Source: JBBPZK01 sp965219175 (GTDB taxonomy: Bacteria > Actinomycetota > Rubrobacteria > Rubrobacterales > Rubrobacteraceae). Taken from it: 64,000 nt of DNA. The notes beneath the pieces are model-generated. The model was not told where the DNA came from. It was given only the letters and a program-made list of their open reading frames with translations, and made no database searches. Shown one piece after another: positions 1 through 8,948 of the stretch. Both the position numbers and the translations under genes were made by a program. Numbering within the stretch: position 1 is the stretch's first letter; every line of letters starts with the position of its first letter. The stretch spans positions 2,418,001 through 2,482,000 of the forward strand of contig CBDCNI010000001.1 in the NCBI GenBank assembly GCA_965219175.1. Direction: 5' to 3'.

Positions 1-120
1 TTCGACAGGGCAATTGGTGTAGCGCTCGCCGAAGGCAAGATACGGGAGGTAGACTACAGCTCCCCGGAAGGCGACACTCTCTACGCTTCCTCCGAAGGCG
101 AGGAAGCGGACTCCGGGTAG
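1..120 (+). CDS. C-terminal end of an unknown protein (partial)
   Basis: Frame 1 is open from the window edge to a TAG at 118-120 and gives the last 39 residues of a protein that begins upstream. The visible tail is acidic and rich in Glu, Ser and Gly, ending in EGEEADSG. No domain can be named from this fragment. It converges on the minus-strand alcohol dehydrogenase, with about 70 bases between the stops. It could be a chance open frame, but its codon usage (G or C at third positions) resembles the neighbouring genes. Confidence 0.5.
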   Translation, partial: FDRAIGVALAEGKIREVDYSSPEGDTLYASSEGEEADSG

Positions 121-192
121 AGCGGGCCGGGTCACGCAAACCGTTCCACCACCCGGACCACGCCGCGGCGGGCCGTCTGACAAGCCTCCGGG

Positions 193-1302
193 TCACGGCA
201 CCAGGACGGCCCGGCCGGAGATCTCACCACGGTCGAGCGCCTTGTAGGCCGCGTCTACCTCATCGAGCGAGAACTTCCGGGAGACCGTTTCTTTGGGGTT
301 CAGGAAACCTCTGGCGGCCAAAGAGAGGATCTCCGGCATGTCCGTTCGCGTCCTGGCCCCGTAGGAGCCGATAATGCGCTGGCTGCGGCGTACGATCTGG
401 GTGATGCCGATGGGCGCCGTGGTCTGTCCGGGAGCTATCCCAACGGCAACCATCCGCCCGCCGTCGCGCATCATTCCGGCGGCCTGAACGAAGGTCTCGG
501 GACGCCCCAGCACCTCGAAAGCAACGTCGACGCCCTCTCCGTCGGTAAGTTCCCGTACCCGCTCCACGGGGTCCTCTTTCGAGCCGTTGACAACGTCGGT
601 CGCGCCCAGCCGACGTGCGGCCTCCAGTTTCTCATCCGCGATATCCACCACGATGATCTGCGAAGCGCCGAACGCGCGGGAGATCTGGACGACGTTCGAC
701 CCGACGCCACCCGTCGCGACCACCGCCACCCGCTCCCCAGCCCCGAGGTTCGCCCCGTGACGCACCGCCCCGTAAGCCGTGAACACCGCGCACCCCAAGA
801 TAGCCGACTCCTCCGCCGGCAACTCCTCGGGCAACGGGAAGACATCGGTAGCCGGGACGACGGCGTACTCGGCGTGCCCGCCCATCGAGTACATTGCCAG
901 AGGACTTCCGTCCTCTCTGAACAGGCGCGTCTCGCCGTCGTAGAGCACGCCCTTGAGACGGTTGAGGGCAAAGAAACGCTCGCAGAGATCATCCCTTCCC
1001 CGGACGCAGTAGCGGCAGGAACCGCAGGGCATTATGAAGCTCGCCGCTATCGCAGCGCCTTCTCGCAATTCCTCTTGCCGGTCTTCGAGACCCGGTCCCA
1101 GGGCTTCCACGGTGCCGGTGATCTCATGTCCCAGGACCGCCGGCGTCGGGAAGGCCGTCTCGTCCTTGATGACGTGCAGGTCCGTGTGGCAGACTCCGCA
1201 GGCCGTCACCTTGACCAGCACCTCTCCCCTACGAGGTTCGGGGATTGGGATCTCTTCTATGACCAGATCCGCATTCGGAGCCTCCAGGATAGCCGCCCGC
1301 AT
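193..1302 (-). CDS. Zinc-dependent alcohol dehydrogenase (MDR superfamily)
   Basis: Medium-chain dehydrogenase/reductase oxidising an alcohol with a nicotinamide cofactor. The N-terminal GroES-like domain holds CGVCHTD and GHEITG (catalytic zinc ligands Cys, His, Glu) and a four-cysteine structural zinc lobe (PCGSCRYCVRGRDDLC). The Rossmann half carries VATGGVGSNVVQ and a following acidic residue (VVDIADEK), which suggests NAD rather than NADP preference. Length near 370 is normal. I chose the ATG at 1302 (MRAAIL) because GGGAGGG sits just upstream; the in-frame ATG at 1317 has no such site. Substrate cannot be inferred. It stands alone, convergent with the partial gene at the window edge. 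Confidence 0.88.
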   Translation of the reverse strand: MRAAILEAPNADLVIEEIPIPEPRRGEVLVKVTACGVCHTDLHVIKDETAFPTPAVLGHEITGTVEALGPGLEDRQEELREGAAIAASFIMPCGSCRYCVRGRDDLCERFFALNRLKGVLYDGETRLFREDGSPLAMYSMGGHAEYAVVPATDVFPLPEELPAEESAILGCAVFTAYGAVRHGANLGAGERVAVVATGGVGSNVVQISRAFGASQIIVVDIADEKLEAARRLGATDVVNGSKEDPVERVRELTDGEGVDVAFEVLGRPETFVQAAGMMRDGGRMVAVGIAPGQTTAPIGITQIVRRSQRIIGSYGARTRTDMPEILSLAARGFLNPKETVSRKFSLDEVDAAYKALDRGEISGRAVLVP

Positions 1303-1477
1303 TGACCCTCCCGCCATCGGGAATCACCACCTTATATCTCGTGTTTGACTCTACGCCGTTACTGTTGGCTTTCACCCGGATGATGCCACACCCAAAGCCC
1401 CGGCGAAACTCTTCTGGAAACTACCGCTACCATACCCACCACGGCGGTTGGCTGCGGCGACTATTGTCTGTGACGCG

Positions 1478-3310
1478 CTAACCTTCTCCGAGACCCAGTT
1501 GTATCCGGGGAGATCCCTCCGGGTCGCGCCGCACCTCCACCAGCCACCGCCGCTCGGAGAGACTGCACACCGCGCCATCCTCGCAGCTTCCGACCCTGAG
1601 TAGTACGTCCAGGTTCCCTTCCTCTCCCGACAGCGCGAGCGTGGCCCGGGCGGGCAACTCATCCCCTGAAACCACCAACCCTCCATCCGGCAGCAACTCC
1701 CCGGAGGAGACGGAGAGCTGCACCGGCGGCCCGAGCGTGGCGTCCAGCTTCTCGCTTTGTGGAACTGGGAGTGTGGCAGACAACTCGACCTCTCCGGTCA
1801 ACTCGACCGGTCCCAACCGAAACGCGACAGGTCCTTCCGCCGCGACGGGAGCGGGTGGTTCGAGCCCCGAAAGCGAAAGCGACGAGACCTCGCCGTCAGC
1901 ATTCACCAATACCAGCCGATGGTTGTTCGTATCCGCCACCAGCAAGTTATCCTCCACAAATGCCGCCCCGGAGGGTTCGGCGAGCCCGTCGCGGGCTATT
2001 GTGGTGAGCGTATTCTTGTCGGGGTCGAAACGTCGAAGGGCCGAGTTGTAGGTGTCGCAGACGATGGGTCCACTCTCAGTAGCGACCACGCCCAGCGGGT
2101 GCTGGAGGAGCGCGTCCGGGGCGGGACCATCAGCGTATCCGAAGTCGAAGAGGCCGCTGCCGATGGAAGTATGGAGTTCGCCGGAGCGGTCCAGGTAGCG
2201 GAGCGAGGAGGTCTCCGAGTCTACGACCCAGAGGCGTTCTCCGTCGGGGTCGGCGGAGAGTCCACTCGGCTGGGCCATCGCTGCTTGAGCCGCCGGGCCG
2301 TCCATGATGCTCTCCGCACCGCTCCCGGCGAGCACGGAGACTTCGTCGCGAGACAGGTCCAGCGCCCAGAGCTGGTGCGGCCCGGCCATCGTGATAACGA
2401 CCTTCCCGTCCCACAACTCCAGGTCCCACGGCGAGTTGAGTGCGGTGCCGAGAGCTTTCCCACCGGAGGCGCCCCACCGGGCCTGGCTTCCGTTGCCCGC
2501 GACGGTCTCGACGGTTTCGTTCTCCAGGTCGAGTTTGCGGATCAAGTGATTTCCCGTATCCGCGACGAGCAGCGTACCCTCGTCCAGGAACAACAGACCC
2601 TGTGGGTCTGAAAAGGTCGCGTCGGGGAACCCGCCGTCCGAAGCGCCGCGAGCTCCGGTCCCGGCGACGGCTACGACGCTCGCTCTCCCATCCTCCAAAC
2701 GCGCCAAGACCACGCGGTTGTGGCCCGAGTCTGAGACGGCGAAAAGGTCATCCGGGCCTGCGACAACCTTGCCGGGGAAGCGTAGGGCGCCGCTCCGTAT
2801 CTTTGGCACGGGCAGTCGGAGAGGTTCTTCGTTCAAGGTGTTTCGGTCTTTGTGGTAGGTGATGATCTCCTCGATGGTCCGTCCGAGGGCGCGGGCGTTT
2901 CCTTCCCCGGCGACTGCGGCCAGCGCGTAGCCTTCCGGGTCCACGAGTATTAGGGTCGGCCAGGCGCGGACGCCGTACTGGTCCCAGGTGGTCCGGTCGG
3001 GGTCGTCGAGGACCGGATGGCGAACGTTGTAGCGGGCAACAGCCCGTTCCAGGGCGGCGTGGTCCTTCTCGTGCTCGAACTTCGGCGAGTGAACGCCGAC
3101 GACCACGAGCGAGTCACCGAAGCGTTCTTCGAGCGGCCTCAGCTCTTCGATGACGTGCAGGCAGTTGATGCAGCAGAAAGACCAGAAATCAAGCAGGACA
3201 ACTTTTCCCCGGAGAGCCGCCAGAGAGAGGCCTTCGGGGGCGTTGACCCAGCCGCCCCGCCCGACCAACTCCGGCGCCCGGACCCTCCCGCGCCGCCAAC
3301 TATCACTCAC
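1478..3310 (-). CDS. Thioredoxin-like domain fused to NHL repeats
   Basis: Two-part protein of 610 residues. Residues about 10-165 form a TlpA/thioredoxin-like domain with the redox motif CINC inside WSFCCINCLHV, and the WPTLILVDPEG segment typical of thioredoxin folds. Residues about 190-480 contain NHL/beta-propeller repeats (SDSGHNRVV, ADTGNHLIRKLD, CDTYNSALRRFD, ADTNNHRLV), and a beta-rich C-terminal part follows. The architecture matches the NHLRC2-like family, whose bacterial role is not settled. No signal peptide is visible, so a cytoplasmic location is likely. The GTG start shares one base with the TAG of the upstream flavin reductase (TAGTG), so the two are translationally coupled and probably act in one thiol-redox process. 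Confidence 0.85.
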   Translation of the reverse strand: MSDSWRRGRVRAPELVGRGGWVNAPEGLSLAALRGKVVLLDFWSFCCINCLHVIEELRPLEERFGDSLVVVGVHSPKFEHEKDHAALERAVARYNVRHPVLDDPDRTTWDQYGVRAWPTLILVDPEGYALAAVAGEGNARALGRTIEEIITYHKDRNTLNEEPLRLPVPKIRSGALRFPGKVVAGPDDLFAVSDSGHNRVVLARLEDGRASVVAVAGTGARGASDGGFPDATFSDPQGLLFLDEGTLLVADTGNHLIRKLDLENETVETVAGNGSQARWGASGGKALGTALNSPWDLELWDGKVVITMAGPHQLWALDLSRDEVSVLAGSGAESIMDGPAAQAAMAQPSGLSADPDGERLWVVDSETSSLRYLDRSGELHTSIGSGLFDFGYADGPAPDALLQHPLGVVATESGPIVCDTYNSALRRFDPDKNTLTTIARDGLAEPSGAAFVEDNLLVADTNNHRLVLVNADGEVSSLSLSGLEPPAPVAAEGPVAFRLGPVELTGEVELSATLPVPQSEKLDATLGPPVQLSVSSGELLPDGGLVVSGDELPARATLALSGEEGNLDVLLRVGSCEDGAVCSLSERRWLVEVRRDPEGSPRIQLGLGEG

Positions 3311-4680
3311 TACGCGACGGCGCTCTGGACGGCCTCCGAAAGCGTCGGGTGGATGTGAACGGCGTCCCTCATAACAGTATAAGAAGCCCCGGCGTTCATC
3401 AGTTCTATGTACTCGTGGACCAGCTCGCCACCTTCGACGGCCAGCACCGCCGCCCCGAGTATCTGGTCATTTGAGGAATCGGCGACCACTTTTATAAAGC
3501 CTTTGGTCTCACCGATCTCCGTCGCCTTCCCATCCTTCGACATCTCGAAGCTCATAACATCCACGTCGTAGCCGGCCTCGCGAGCCTCACGCTCGGTCAT
3601 GCCCGCCCGTCCTAACTCCGGGTCCATGAAGATAGCGTATGGAACCACCCGGTTCGTGGTGTGAGAGCCGTCGCCCGCCATCTGAGAGAAGATCACCTTG
3701 TGGTCGTCGTAAGAAGTGTGGGTGAACATCGGCCCGCCCCGCACGTCTCCCGCGACCCAAAGCCCCTCGACACCCGTCGCGAGCCGCTCGTCCGCCTCGA
3801 TAATCCCCTTCGAGGTCTCGAGCCCGACGTTCTCCAGCCCGAGGTCTCCCGTGTTCGGCTCCCGTCCCGTCGCGATAAACAGGTGCGAAGCCTCCAACCT
3901 CTCCGGCCCCTCGCCGCTCAACGTCAGCGTAACGCCGCCGTCGCTCTTCTCGACCTTCTCGGCACGCGTCTCGAAGAGGAACTCGATGCCGTCCTCTTCG
4001 AGGATGTCCTTAATAGCTTCGGCGATATCCTCGTCCTCGTGGGGCGCCACCTGGGCCGAGCTTCCGACGACTACCGTAACCCGGCTGCCCATCCTGCGGT
4101 AGAACTGTGCCATCTCCAAGCCGATGTAGCCGCCGCCGACCACGGCGAGGTGCTCGGGAAGCTCCGTGTGCTCCAGCCAGTTGCCCGACTCGATGTAGTC
4201 CACGTTTTCGAGGCCGTCTATCGGGGGGAGCTGGGTGCGCGTCCCCGTGTTTATGACGACCTGACGCGCTGTAACGCTGCTCTCTCCGACGTTCAGGTGG
4301 AAACCTTCGTCGTCCCGGTTCGTGAAGGTGGCGTAGCCCCGGATCAGGAACGGGTTCTCCGAGCCTTCGAAGCCCTGGGCTATGCCGTTTCTACCACTCT
4401 CGGCCATGCCTTTGGCACGTTCGATCACCGCCGGAAAATCTACCTCTACCTCCGGAATTCTTATCCCATAATCCGAAGCGCGGCGCGCCTGATGCGCCAC
4501 CCTCGCGGAGGCGATGGCCGCTTTCGTCGGCGTGCAGCCGAAGTTGACGCACGAGCCACCGAGGTCTTTGCGTTCGGCGAGCGCGACTGACATTCCCTCA
4601 CCCGCCAGCTTGTAGGCCAGCGGAATACCCGCCTGGCCGCCGCCGATTATCAGAACGTCGTAGTTCTCTCCACTCTCCAT
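3310..4680 (-). CDS. FAD-dependent pyridine nucleotide-disulfide oxidoreductase (mercuric reductase/lipoamide dehydrogenase-like)
   Basis: Class I flavoprotein disulfide reductase. IIGGGQAGIPLA binds FAD, GGSCVNFGCTPTK is the redox disulfide (CxxxxC), VVGGGYIGLEMA is the NAD(P)H-binding Rossmann motif, and LWVAGDVRGG closes the FAD site. The C-terminal dimerisation domain ends with HIHPTLSEAVQSA, supplying the active-site His. There is no N-terminal HMA domain and no C-terminal CC pair, so mercury reduction is not supported; a general disulfide reductase is more likely. The start is the ATG at 4680, six bases after GAGAGG, rather than the ATG at 4686. It is coupled to the thioredoxin-NHL gene, a plausible electron acceptor. 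Confidence 0.9.
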   Translation of the reverse strand: MESGENYDVLIIGGGQAGIPLAYKLAGEGMSVALAERKDLGGSCVNFGCTPTKAAIASARVAHQARRASDYGIRIPEVEVDFPAVIERAKGMAESGRNGIAQGFEGSENPFLIRGYATFTNRDDEGFHLNVGESSVTARQVVINTGTRTQLPPIDGLENVDYIESGNWLEHTELPEHLAVVGGGYIGLEMAQFYRRMGSRVTVVVGSSAQVAPHEDEDIAEAIKDILEEDGIEFLFETRAEKVEKSDGGVTLTLSGEGPERLEASHLFIATGREPNTGDLGLENVGLETSKGIIEADERLATGVEGLWVAGDVRGGPMFTHTSYDDHKVIFSQMAGDGSHTTNRVVPYAIFMDPELGRAGMTEREAREAGYDVDVMSFEMSKDGKATEIGETKGFIKVVADSSNDQILGAAVLAVEGGELVHEYIELMNAGASYTVMRDAVHIHPTLSEAVQSAVA

Positions 4681-4780
4681 GTTCATCCTCTCTCGTATCG
4701 CACAGTCAAACCGGAAGCTCTACACATCCGGTACACCGTTTATATCAGGGACGAGAAAGATTCGTGTGTGAGGAGTGACC

Positions 4781-5482
4781 TTAGCGGACTACGGCCCCGT
4801 CGTCGCGAAGGATCTCGACGGCATCCGGGTCGGTATGAAAGACGCGCACCTGAACGGTGGAGGCGGCAAGGATCATACCCAGGAATCCACCCCGCAGTTC
4901 GTTCGCCTTCGCGGGCTCGACCCACCCGACTTCGGCGTTCGCGAGGTCCGCGTCGGTGGTGACGAACCTCTGGAGGAAGAGGCTTAGTGGGACCCGCAGC
5001 AAAAAGGCCACGGCGAGGGCGCCCAGGACCAGGAAGTAGAGTTCCCACCCGATGGCGAGGCCGGCGTAAAGACCGATCCCGATAGCCGCCAAGAACGCGA
5101 CCGCTGAGATCAAATTAGCCGCCACGATGGTCGTGCCGCAGTTGCGGTGGATGGCGAGCTTTTTCTCCCCGCCCTTTAGCCTCTCTATAGCTTCCCGCGC
5201 CGCGCTGTCTACCTCTTCGATGGAACGGACGCCCTGAACGAAGAAGCCGTCGTTGGTCGAGAAGCCGTTGAACTTGCGACCGGGTTCACGCTCCATCATG
5301 ACGACGATGGTCGCGTGCTCCAGGGCGTGGTTGCGACGGAGGATCCTATTCCCGAACATCGCCTTTAACTGCCGGGGATAGATGAACAAACTCCCGACCG
5401 CCTGCAACGAAAACAGGATCGGCAACAGAAATAAGCACAGCACCGCCAGAAACGCCAACAGAAACACGAACACCAAAGCCAC
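4781..5482 (-). CDS. Membrane protein with NHALEHAT motif (DUF6391-like)
   Basis: Protein of 233 residues with an N-terminal hydrophobic segment (about 1-33), a soluble stretch, two further membrane segments (about 125-175), and a short C-terminal soluble tail. The soluble part carries RRNHALEHATIVVM and, later, HRNCGTTIVAANL, whose His, Glu and Cys residues could bind a metal. I believe this matches an uncharacterised family found in cyanobacteria and actinobacteria (DUF6391), but I cannot confirm it here. It has its own intergenic region on both sides. No function is proposed. Confidence 0.7.
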   Translation of the reverse strand: MALVFVFLLAFLAVLCLFLLPILFSLQAVGSLFIYPRQLKAMFGNRILRRNHALEHATIVVMMEREPGRKFNGFSTNDGFFVQGVRSIEEVDSAAREAIERLKGGEKKLAIHRNCGTTIVAANLISAVAFLAAIGIGLYAGLAIGWELYFLVLGALAVAFLLRVPLSLFLQRFVTTDADLANAEVGWVEPAKANELRGGFLGMILAASTVQVRVFHTDPDAVEILRDDGAVVR

Positions 5483-5569
5483 TTTTCATCACCTTCGCAA
5501 GCCGAACTTTATCCTACTTCTAGTATACTCCCACGCCGGCCCAACGGAACGAAAACTCTCACCAACTCA

Positions 5570-6211
5570 TCACGGCCCGAACGGCAACGAGACTTCCCCC
5601 GGCTCCTCCAACTCGTAGAGCAACGCGAGCGCCGCCAACGCGACCGCCCGATGCTTCTCCCGGTCTCCGGGCTCACCCATCGGGAAGTTGTACGGAAACG
5701 GCACGTAGGCGACCCGCGAAGCCTCTACCCCACGCTCCATAGCCAGCGTCACCGTAGGTATCCCGGCCTGCTCTATAGCGGCGCTTACCAGTCCAACGGA
5801 CCGGTGACACAGCGGTCAGGAAGGCGTGAGGAGCGCCGCGTCTACCCCGTCTTCCGCGAGCTTCGCCGCGACCTCCGGGGCGGTTTCTTCCATCAGCGGA
5901 CCTGAGTCGTGGATGGCGCCCATAAAGCTGAAATGCCGCCGGTTCAACTCCCCGACGATTCTTTCCTCCACAAGTTTCCAGAGCGTCTGCAGGGGGAAGA
6001 TGCTGTCCAGGTCCGTATCTTCTTCGGGCCGGTAGTAAGCGTGGGTCCAGGTGAGGCCCGTGGCGGTGGCCGGTATCTCCCGGTAGGAGCAGTCACCGAG
6101 ATAGTCGTCTATGTCGAAGCGTTGCTGGTCCGGCAGGTGGACGCCGCCGGTCGTGACTAGTGCTAGGCGGGTTTCGGAGAGTGGTTTCGACGGGCGGATG
6201 AAAGGGAGCAT
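5570..6211 (-). CDS. GrdB-like selenoprotein with in-frame TGA (predicted Sec132)
   Basis: The frame runs from ATG 6211 to a stop at 5570-5572 with one internal TGA at 5816-5818. Read as selenocysteine, this gives 213 residues with the motif TPS-U-PLC-HRSVGLVSAAIE (Sec132 and Cys135, a UxxC redox pair). The sequence on both sides reads as one protein and resembles the glycine/sarcosine/betaine reductase selenoprotein B family, where homologues usually have Cys at this place. An 8-bp hairpin with a GUU loop lies 18 nt after the TGA, as expected for a bacterial SECIS. The ATG overlaps the ychF stop by one base (TGATG), so it is coupled to ychF. The reaction is unknown; a reductase or thiol-redox role is inferred. 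Without selenium insertion only a 131-residue fragment would form. Confidence 0.8.
5787..5818 (-). promoter_or_regulatory. Predicted bacterial SECIS hairpin after in-frame TGA
   Basis: On the minus strand the TGA (5818-5816) is followed by 10 nt and then ACCGGUCC-GUU-GGACUGGU (5805-5787). This gives eight consecutive pairs including one G-U, and a three-base loop starting with G. UGA-to-loop distance is 18 nt. Distance, stem length and a G at the loop start fit the known bacterial SECIS rules for SelB binding. Folding was done by eye. Confidence 0.72.
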
Positions 6212-7293
6212 CAGACGTTGAAGCGTATTATCATCACGTCCCCGTCCTTGACGATGTACCCTCGCCCTTCGAGACGGATTTTCGCCGCTTCTTTCGCCTT
6301 GTTCCACGAGCCGGCGGCAACTATGTCTTCCCAGTATCCGGTCTCCGCCGCTATAAAGCCCCGCTCCATGTCCGAGTGGATGCGTCCCGCCGCCTGCCGG
6401 GCCGTCGAGCCCTCTCGCACGGTCCACGCCCGGCTCTCTTGCTCTCCCGTGGTCAGAAAGGTGATGAGCCCGAGCAGCTTGTAAGCGGCCAATACAAACT
6501 CCTCGAAGCCCGTCTTCTCTACCCCGATCATCTCCAGGTACTCGCGCGCCTCGTCCTCGGGCAACTCCGCGACCTCCGCCTCAAGCCTCGCCGAGAGCCT
6601 CACGACCTCCGCCCCCTCGCGCCCCGCCAGCTTCTCTACCTCCGCGCTGTAACGGTTTCCATCCGCCACCGATTCCTCGTCCACGTTCGCCACGTACAGG
6701 GTCGGCTTCGCCGTAATGAGCGTGCCAAGAGCCTCGGCCAACGCCTCGTCCTCGGGATAGGTGCGGGCCGGGTTCCCGTCCGAGAGGTGATCCCTCAGTT
6801 TTTCGAGCCCCGCAGCCTCCGCCCGTAGCTTCGAGTCGCCGCTTTTGGCGGCCCGTCCGACCCGCTCCAACCTTCGCTCGGTGCTCGAAAGGTCCGCCAA
6901 GAGTAACTCTGTCTGGATCGTCTCTATATCGTCCAGCGGGTCTACGCCGCCGTGGACGTGGGCCACGTTCTCGTCCTCGAAGCAACGGACCACGTGCGCC
7001 ACCGCCTCGCACTCCCGGATGTGTCCGAGGAAACGGTTCCCGAGGCCCTCGCCCTCGCTCGCCCCGCGCACCAGCCCCGCGATATCCACGAAGTCTACCG
7101 TCGCCGGGACGACCTTCTTGCTCCGCGACACTTCGGCCAGCGCCTCAAGCCGCGCGTCCGGCACCGTTGCCACCCCCAGGTTCGGGTCGACCGTGGTGAA
7201 CGGGTAGTTCTGGGCCTCCGCCCCGGCCTGGGTCAAACTGTTGAATACCGTCGACTTGCCCACGTTCGGCAGTCCTACTATCCCTACTCTCAT
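6211..7293 (-). CDS. ychF: Ribosome-associated ATPase/GTPase YchF
   Basis: OBG-family P-loop NTPase of 360 residues, the usual length. G1 is GLPNVGKST, G2/switch I surrounds NYPFTTVDPN, G3 is DIAGLVRGASEGEGLGN, and the nucleotide-specificity segment is YVANVDEE (NxxE instead of NKxD, the family signature for ATP preference). The C-terminal TGS domain includes the conserved end GYIVKDGDVMIIRFNV. YchF proteins bind ribosomes and respond to oxidative stress. The stop overlaps the start of the predicted selenoprotein, an unusual partner that hints at a redox link. Confidence 0.97.
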   Translation of the reverse strand: MRVGIVGLPNVGKSTVFNSLTQAGAEAQNYPFTTVDPNLGVATVPDARLEALAEVSRSKKVVPATVDFVDIAGLVRGASEGEGLGNRFLGHIRECEAVAHVVRCFEDENVAHVHGGVDPLDDIETIQTELLLADLSSTERRLERVGRAAKSGDSKLRAEAAGLEKLRDHLSDGNPARTYPEDEALAEALGTLITAKPTLYVANVDEESVADGNRYSAEVEKLAGREGAEVVRLSARLEAEVAELPEDEAREYLEMIGVEKTGFEEFVLAAYKLLGLITFLTTGEQESRAWTVREGSTARQAAGRIHSDMERGFIAAETGYWEDIVAAGSWNKAKEAAKIRLEGRGYIVKDGDVMIIRFNV

Positions 7294-7320
7294 AGAGTTA
7301 GTGTATCAAGTAGTAGCAAA

Positions 7321-8361
7321 TCAGGAAGCGTATTTGCCGGGGGCGCCTCCGGGCGGGCCTTCGGGCGGTTGTTTGCGGGGGAATCGGGAGATGCCGGAGA
7401 CTCCCGCGACGCCGGCGAGGATGAGGAGCATCCCGAGGATGTCGGAGGCGGAGATCCCCTCCCCGAGCAGGAGCGTCCCGTAGGCGAGAGCCCATATTGG
7501 GACGAGGTACGTCACGGTCGAGGTACGGGTGGCGCCCACGTTCGCTATGAGACGGAAGTAGAGTAGTAGCGAGAGCCCGGTCCCGACGGCTCCGAGTCCG
7601 ACCAGGGAACCGACCACGGGCAGGCTCGGGAGACGATCCGGCAGAAAGAAAAACGCGAACGGCAGTATCACCACGAAGCCAGCCAGGTTCTGCCCGACGG
7701 CCGAGACCTTTACCGGCACGCCCTTCATCCTCCGTTTGGCGTACAGTCCGCCGACGGCGTAACCTGCGGAGCCGCAGAGGATCGAGCCCGCCCCGAGCAC
7801 CATACTGCGGATGTCTCCGGCAAGCCCGCCGAAGCCGCCCGCGAGCACCCCGACCCCGAGCATGCCGAGTAGGATGCCCGCGACCCCGAGGAGCCCCAGC
7901 CGCTCGTCGCCGAACCACGGCAACACGCCGACCATCACCGCCGTAAACAGCGGGACCGTGGAGTTGAGGATGGCTGCGGTCCCGCTCGGCAGGAACTGCG
8001 TCCCCCAGGCGATGGTCAGGTACGGTACGACGGCGTTCGTGACGCCGAGCACCAGGAACGGCCGCCACAGCCGGAGGACCTGCCCCAGCAAGCCAGGTCC
8101 TCCCTTCTTCTCGCCGGGACCGCCACCTGCGAGTGTAAGCGCCACCGAGAGCGTCAGCACCGCGAACATGAGCCGGCAGGCGACAATGAAGACCGGTGAG
8201 ATCTCCGCGACCGAGACCTTTATAAAAAGGAACGAGGAGCCCCACATCGCGCCGAGGACGAGCAGCAGCCCGAGGTCCCTACCCTTCACGCCGGCCGCTC
8301 TGTAGCTTGGATCCCCACGAGAAGGATTATGCTCTTCCAGAGGCCCGTTTGCAGCGTCCAA
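7321..8361 (-). CDS. EamA-family (DMT superfamily) transporter
   Basis: Integral membrane protein with about ten hydrophobic segments arranged as two EamA repeats. The first begins LGLLLVLGAMWGSSFLFIKVSVAEISPVF, and the second lies after SMVLGAGSILCGSAGYAV. The YLVPIWALAYGTLLLGE segment near the C-terminus is characteristic. Substrate is unknown; family members export amino acids or other metabolites. The longest frame starts with TTG at 8361, but GTG at 8289, a few residues before the first membrane segment, may be the real start. It is divergent from sufU across a short intergenic region. Confidence 0.88.
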   Translation of the reverse strand: MDAANGPLEEHNPSRGDPSYRAAGVKGRDLGLLLVLGAMWGSSFLFIKVSVAEISPVFIVACRLMFAVLTLSVALTLAGGGPGEKKGGPGLLGQVLRLWRPFLVLGVTNAVVPYLTIAWGTQFLPSGTAAILNSTVPLFTAVMVGVLPWFGDERLGLLGVAGILLGMLGVGVLAGGFGGLAGDIRSMVLGAGSILCGSAGYAVGGLYAKRRMKGVPVKVSAVGQNLAGFVVILPFAFFFLPDRLPSLPVVGSLVGLGAVGTGLSLLLYFRLIANVGATRTSTVTYLVPIWALAYGTLLLGEGISASDILGMLLILAGVAGVSGISRFPRKQPPEGPPGGAPGKYAS

Positions 8362-8443
8362 TTGGAAGCAACAAAGTACAGAGAAAAACCGTTGCGGTAG
8401 AATCGGGCAGAAGCACCAATTAATAGACCAGAAGGGTTTGACG

Positions 8444-8935
8444 TTGGACAGGCAGCTACAAATACAGATCCTACTGGACCATTACCAGAAGCCGCGGCAC
8501 CAGGGAGCCATAGAAGACGCCGACGTGGCGATGCCGGGCGGCAACCCAGGTTGCGGCGACGTGGTGACGGTCTACCTAAAGGGCGGCGAGGACCACGAGC
8601 ACATAGGGGACGCCACCTTCGAGGGCGAAGGATGCACCATCAGCATGGCCGCTTCGAGCATGTTGCTCGAAGAAGTCCACGACGGCGACCTGACCATGGA
8701 TCAGGTACTGGAGATGGACTACAACGAGATGATGGAGAAACTCGGCCGTCAGGTCGTCGCCTCCCGCCCGAAGTGCGCCACCCTCGGCCTCGGTACCCTA
8801 AAAGCGGCCATCCGCCGCTACCAGCAAGACCGTCAGCTAGAAGGAGCGGGCGTCTCCCGTCCTTCCGGCTCCAGCGCGGAAGCCGGAGAAGGTCTGGTCT
8901 TCGGCGAAGGCGCGGCCGAATCCGCCAAGAAGTAG
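8444..8935 (+). CDS. sufU: SufU-type iron-sulfur cluster assembly protein
   Basis: SufU family scaffold or sulfur-transfer protein working with the cysteine desulfurase SufS. The three conserved cysteines are in GGNPGCGDVV, EGCTISMAASSML and RPKCATLGLGTLKAAI, with the Asp after the first Cys, all matching SufU metal ligands. The last 30 residues are a variable Ser/Glu/Ala-rich tail. The TTG at 8444 lies seven bases after GAAGGG; the TTG at 8438 is too close to it, so 8444 is preferred. No other suf genes adjoin it. Confidence 0.92.
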   Translation: MDRQLQIQILLDHYQKPRHQGAIEDADVAMPGGNPGCGDVVTVYLKGGEDHEHIGDATFEGEGCTISMAASSMLLEEVHDGDLTMDQVLEMDYNEMMEKLGRQVVASRPKCATLGLGTLKAAIRRYQQDRQLEGAGVSRPSGSSAEAGEGLVFGEGAAESAKK

Positions 8936-8948
8936 CAACAGGTAGTTC

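Noticed and set aside
3310..4680. Mercury resistance gene merA
   Set aside because: The redox disulfide is present, but the HMA domain, the C-terminal cysteine pair and other mer genes are missing.
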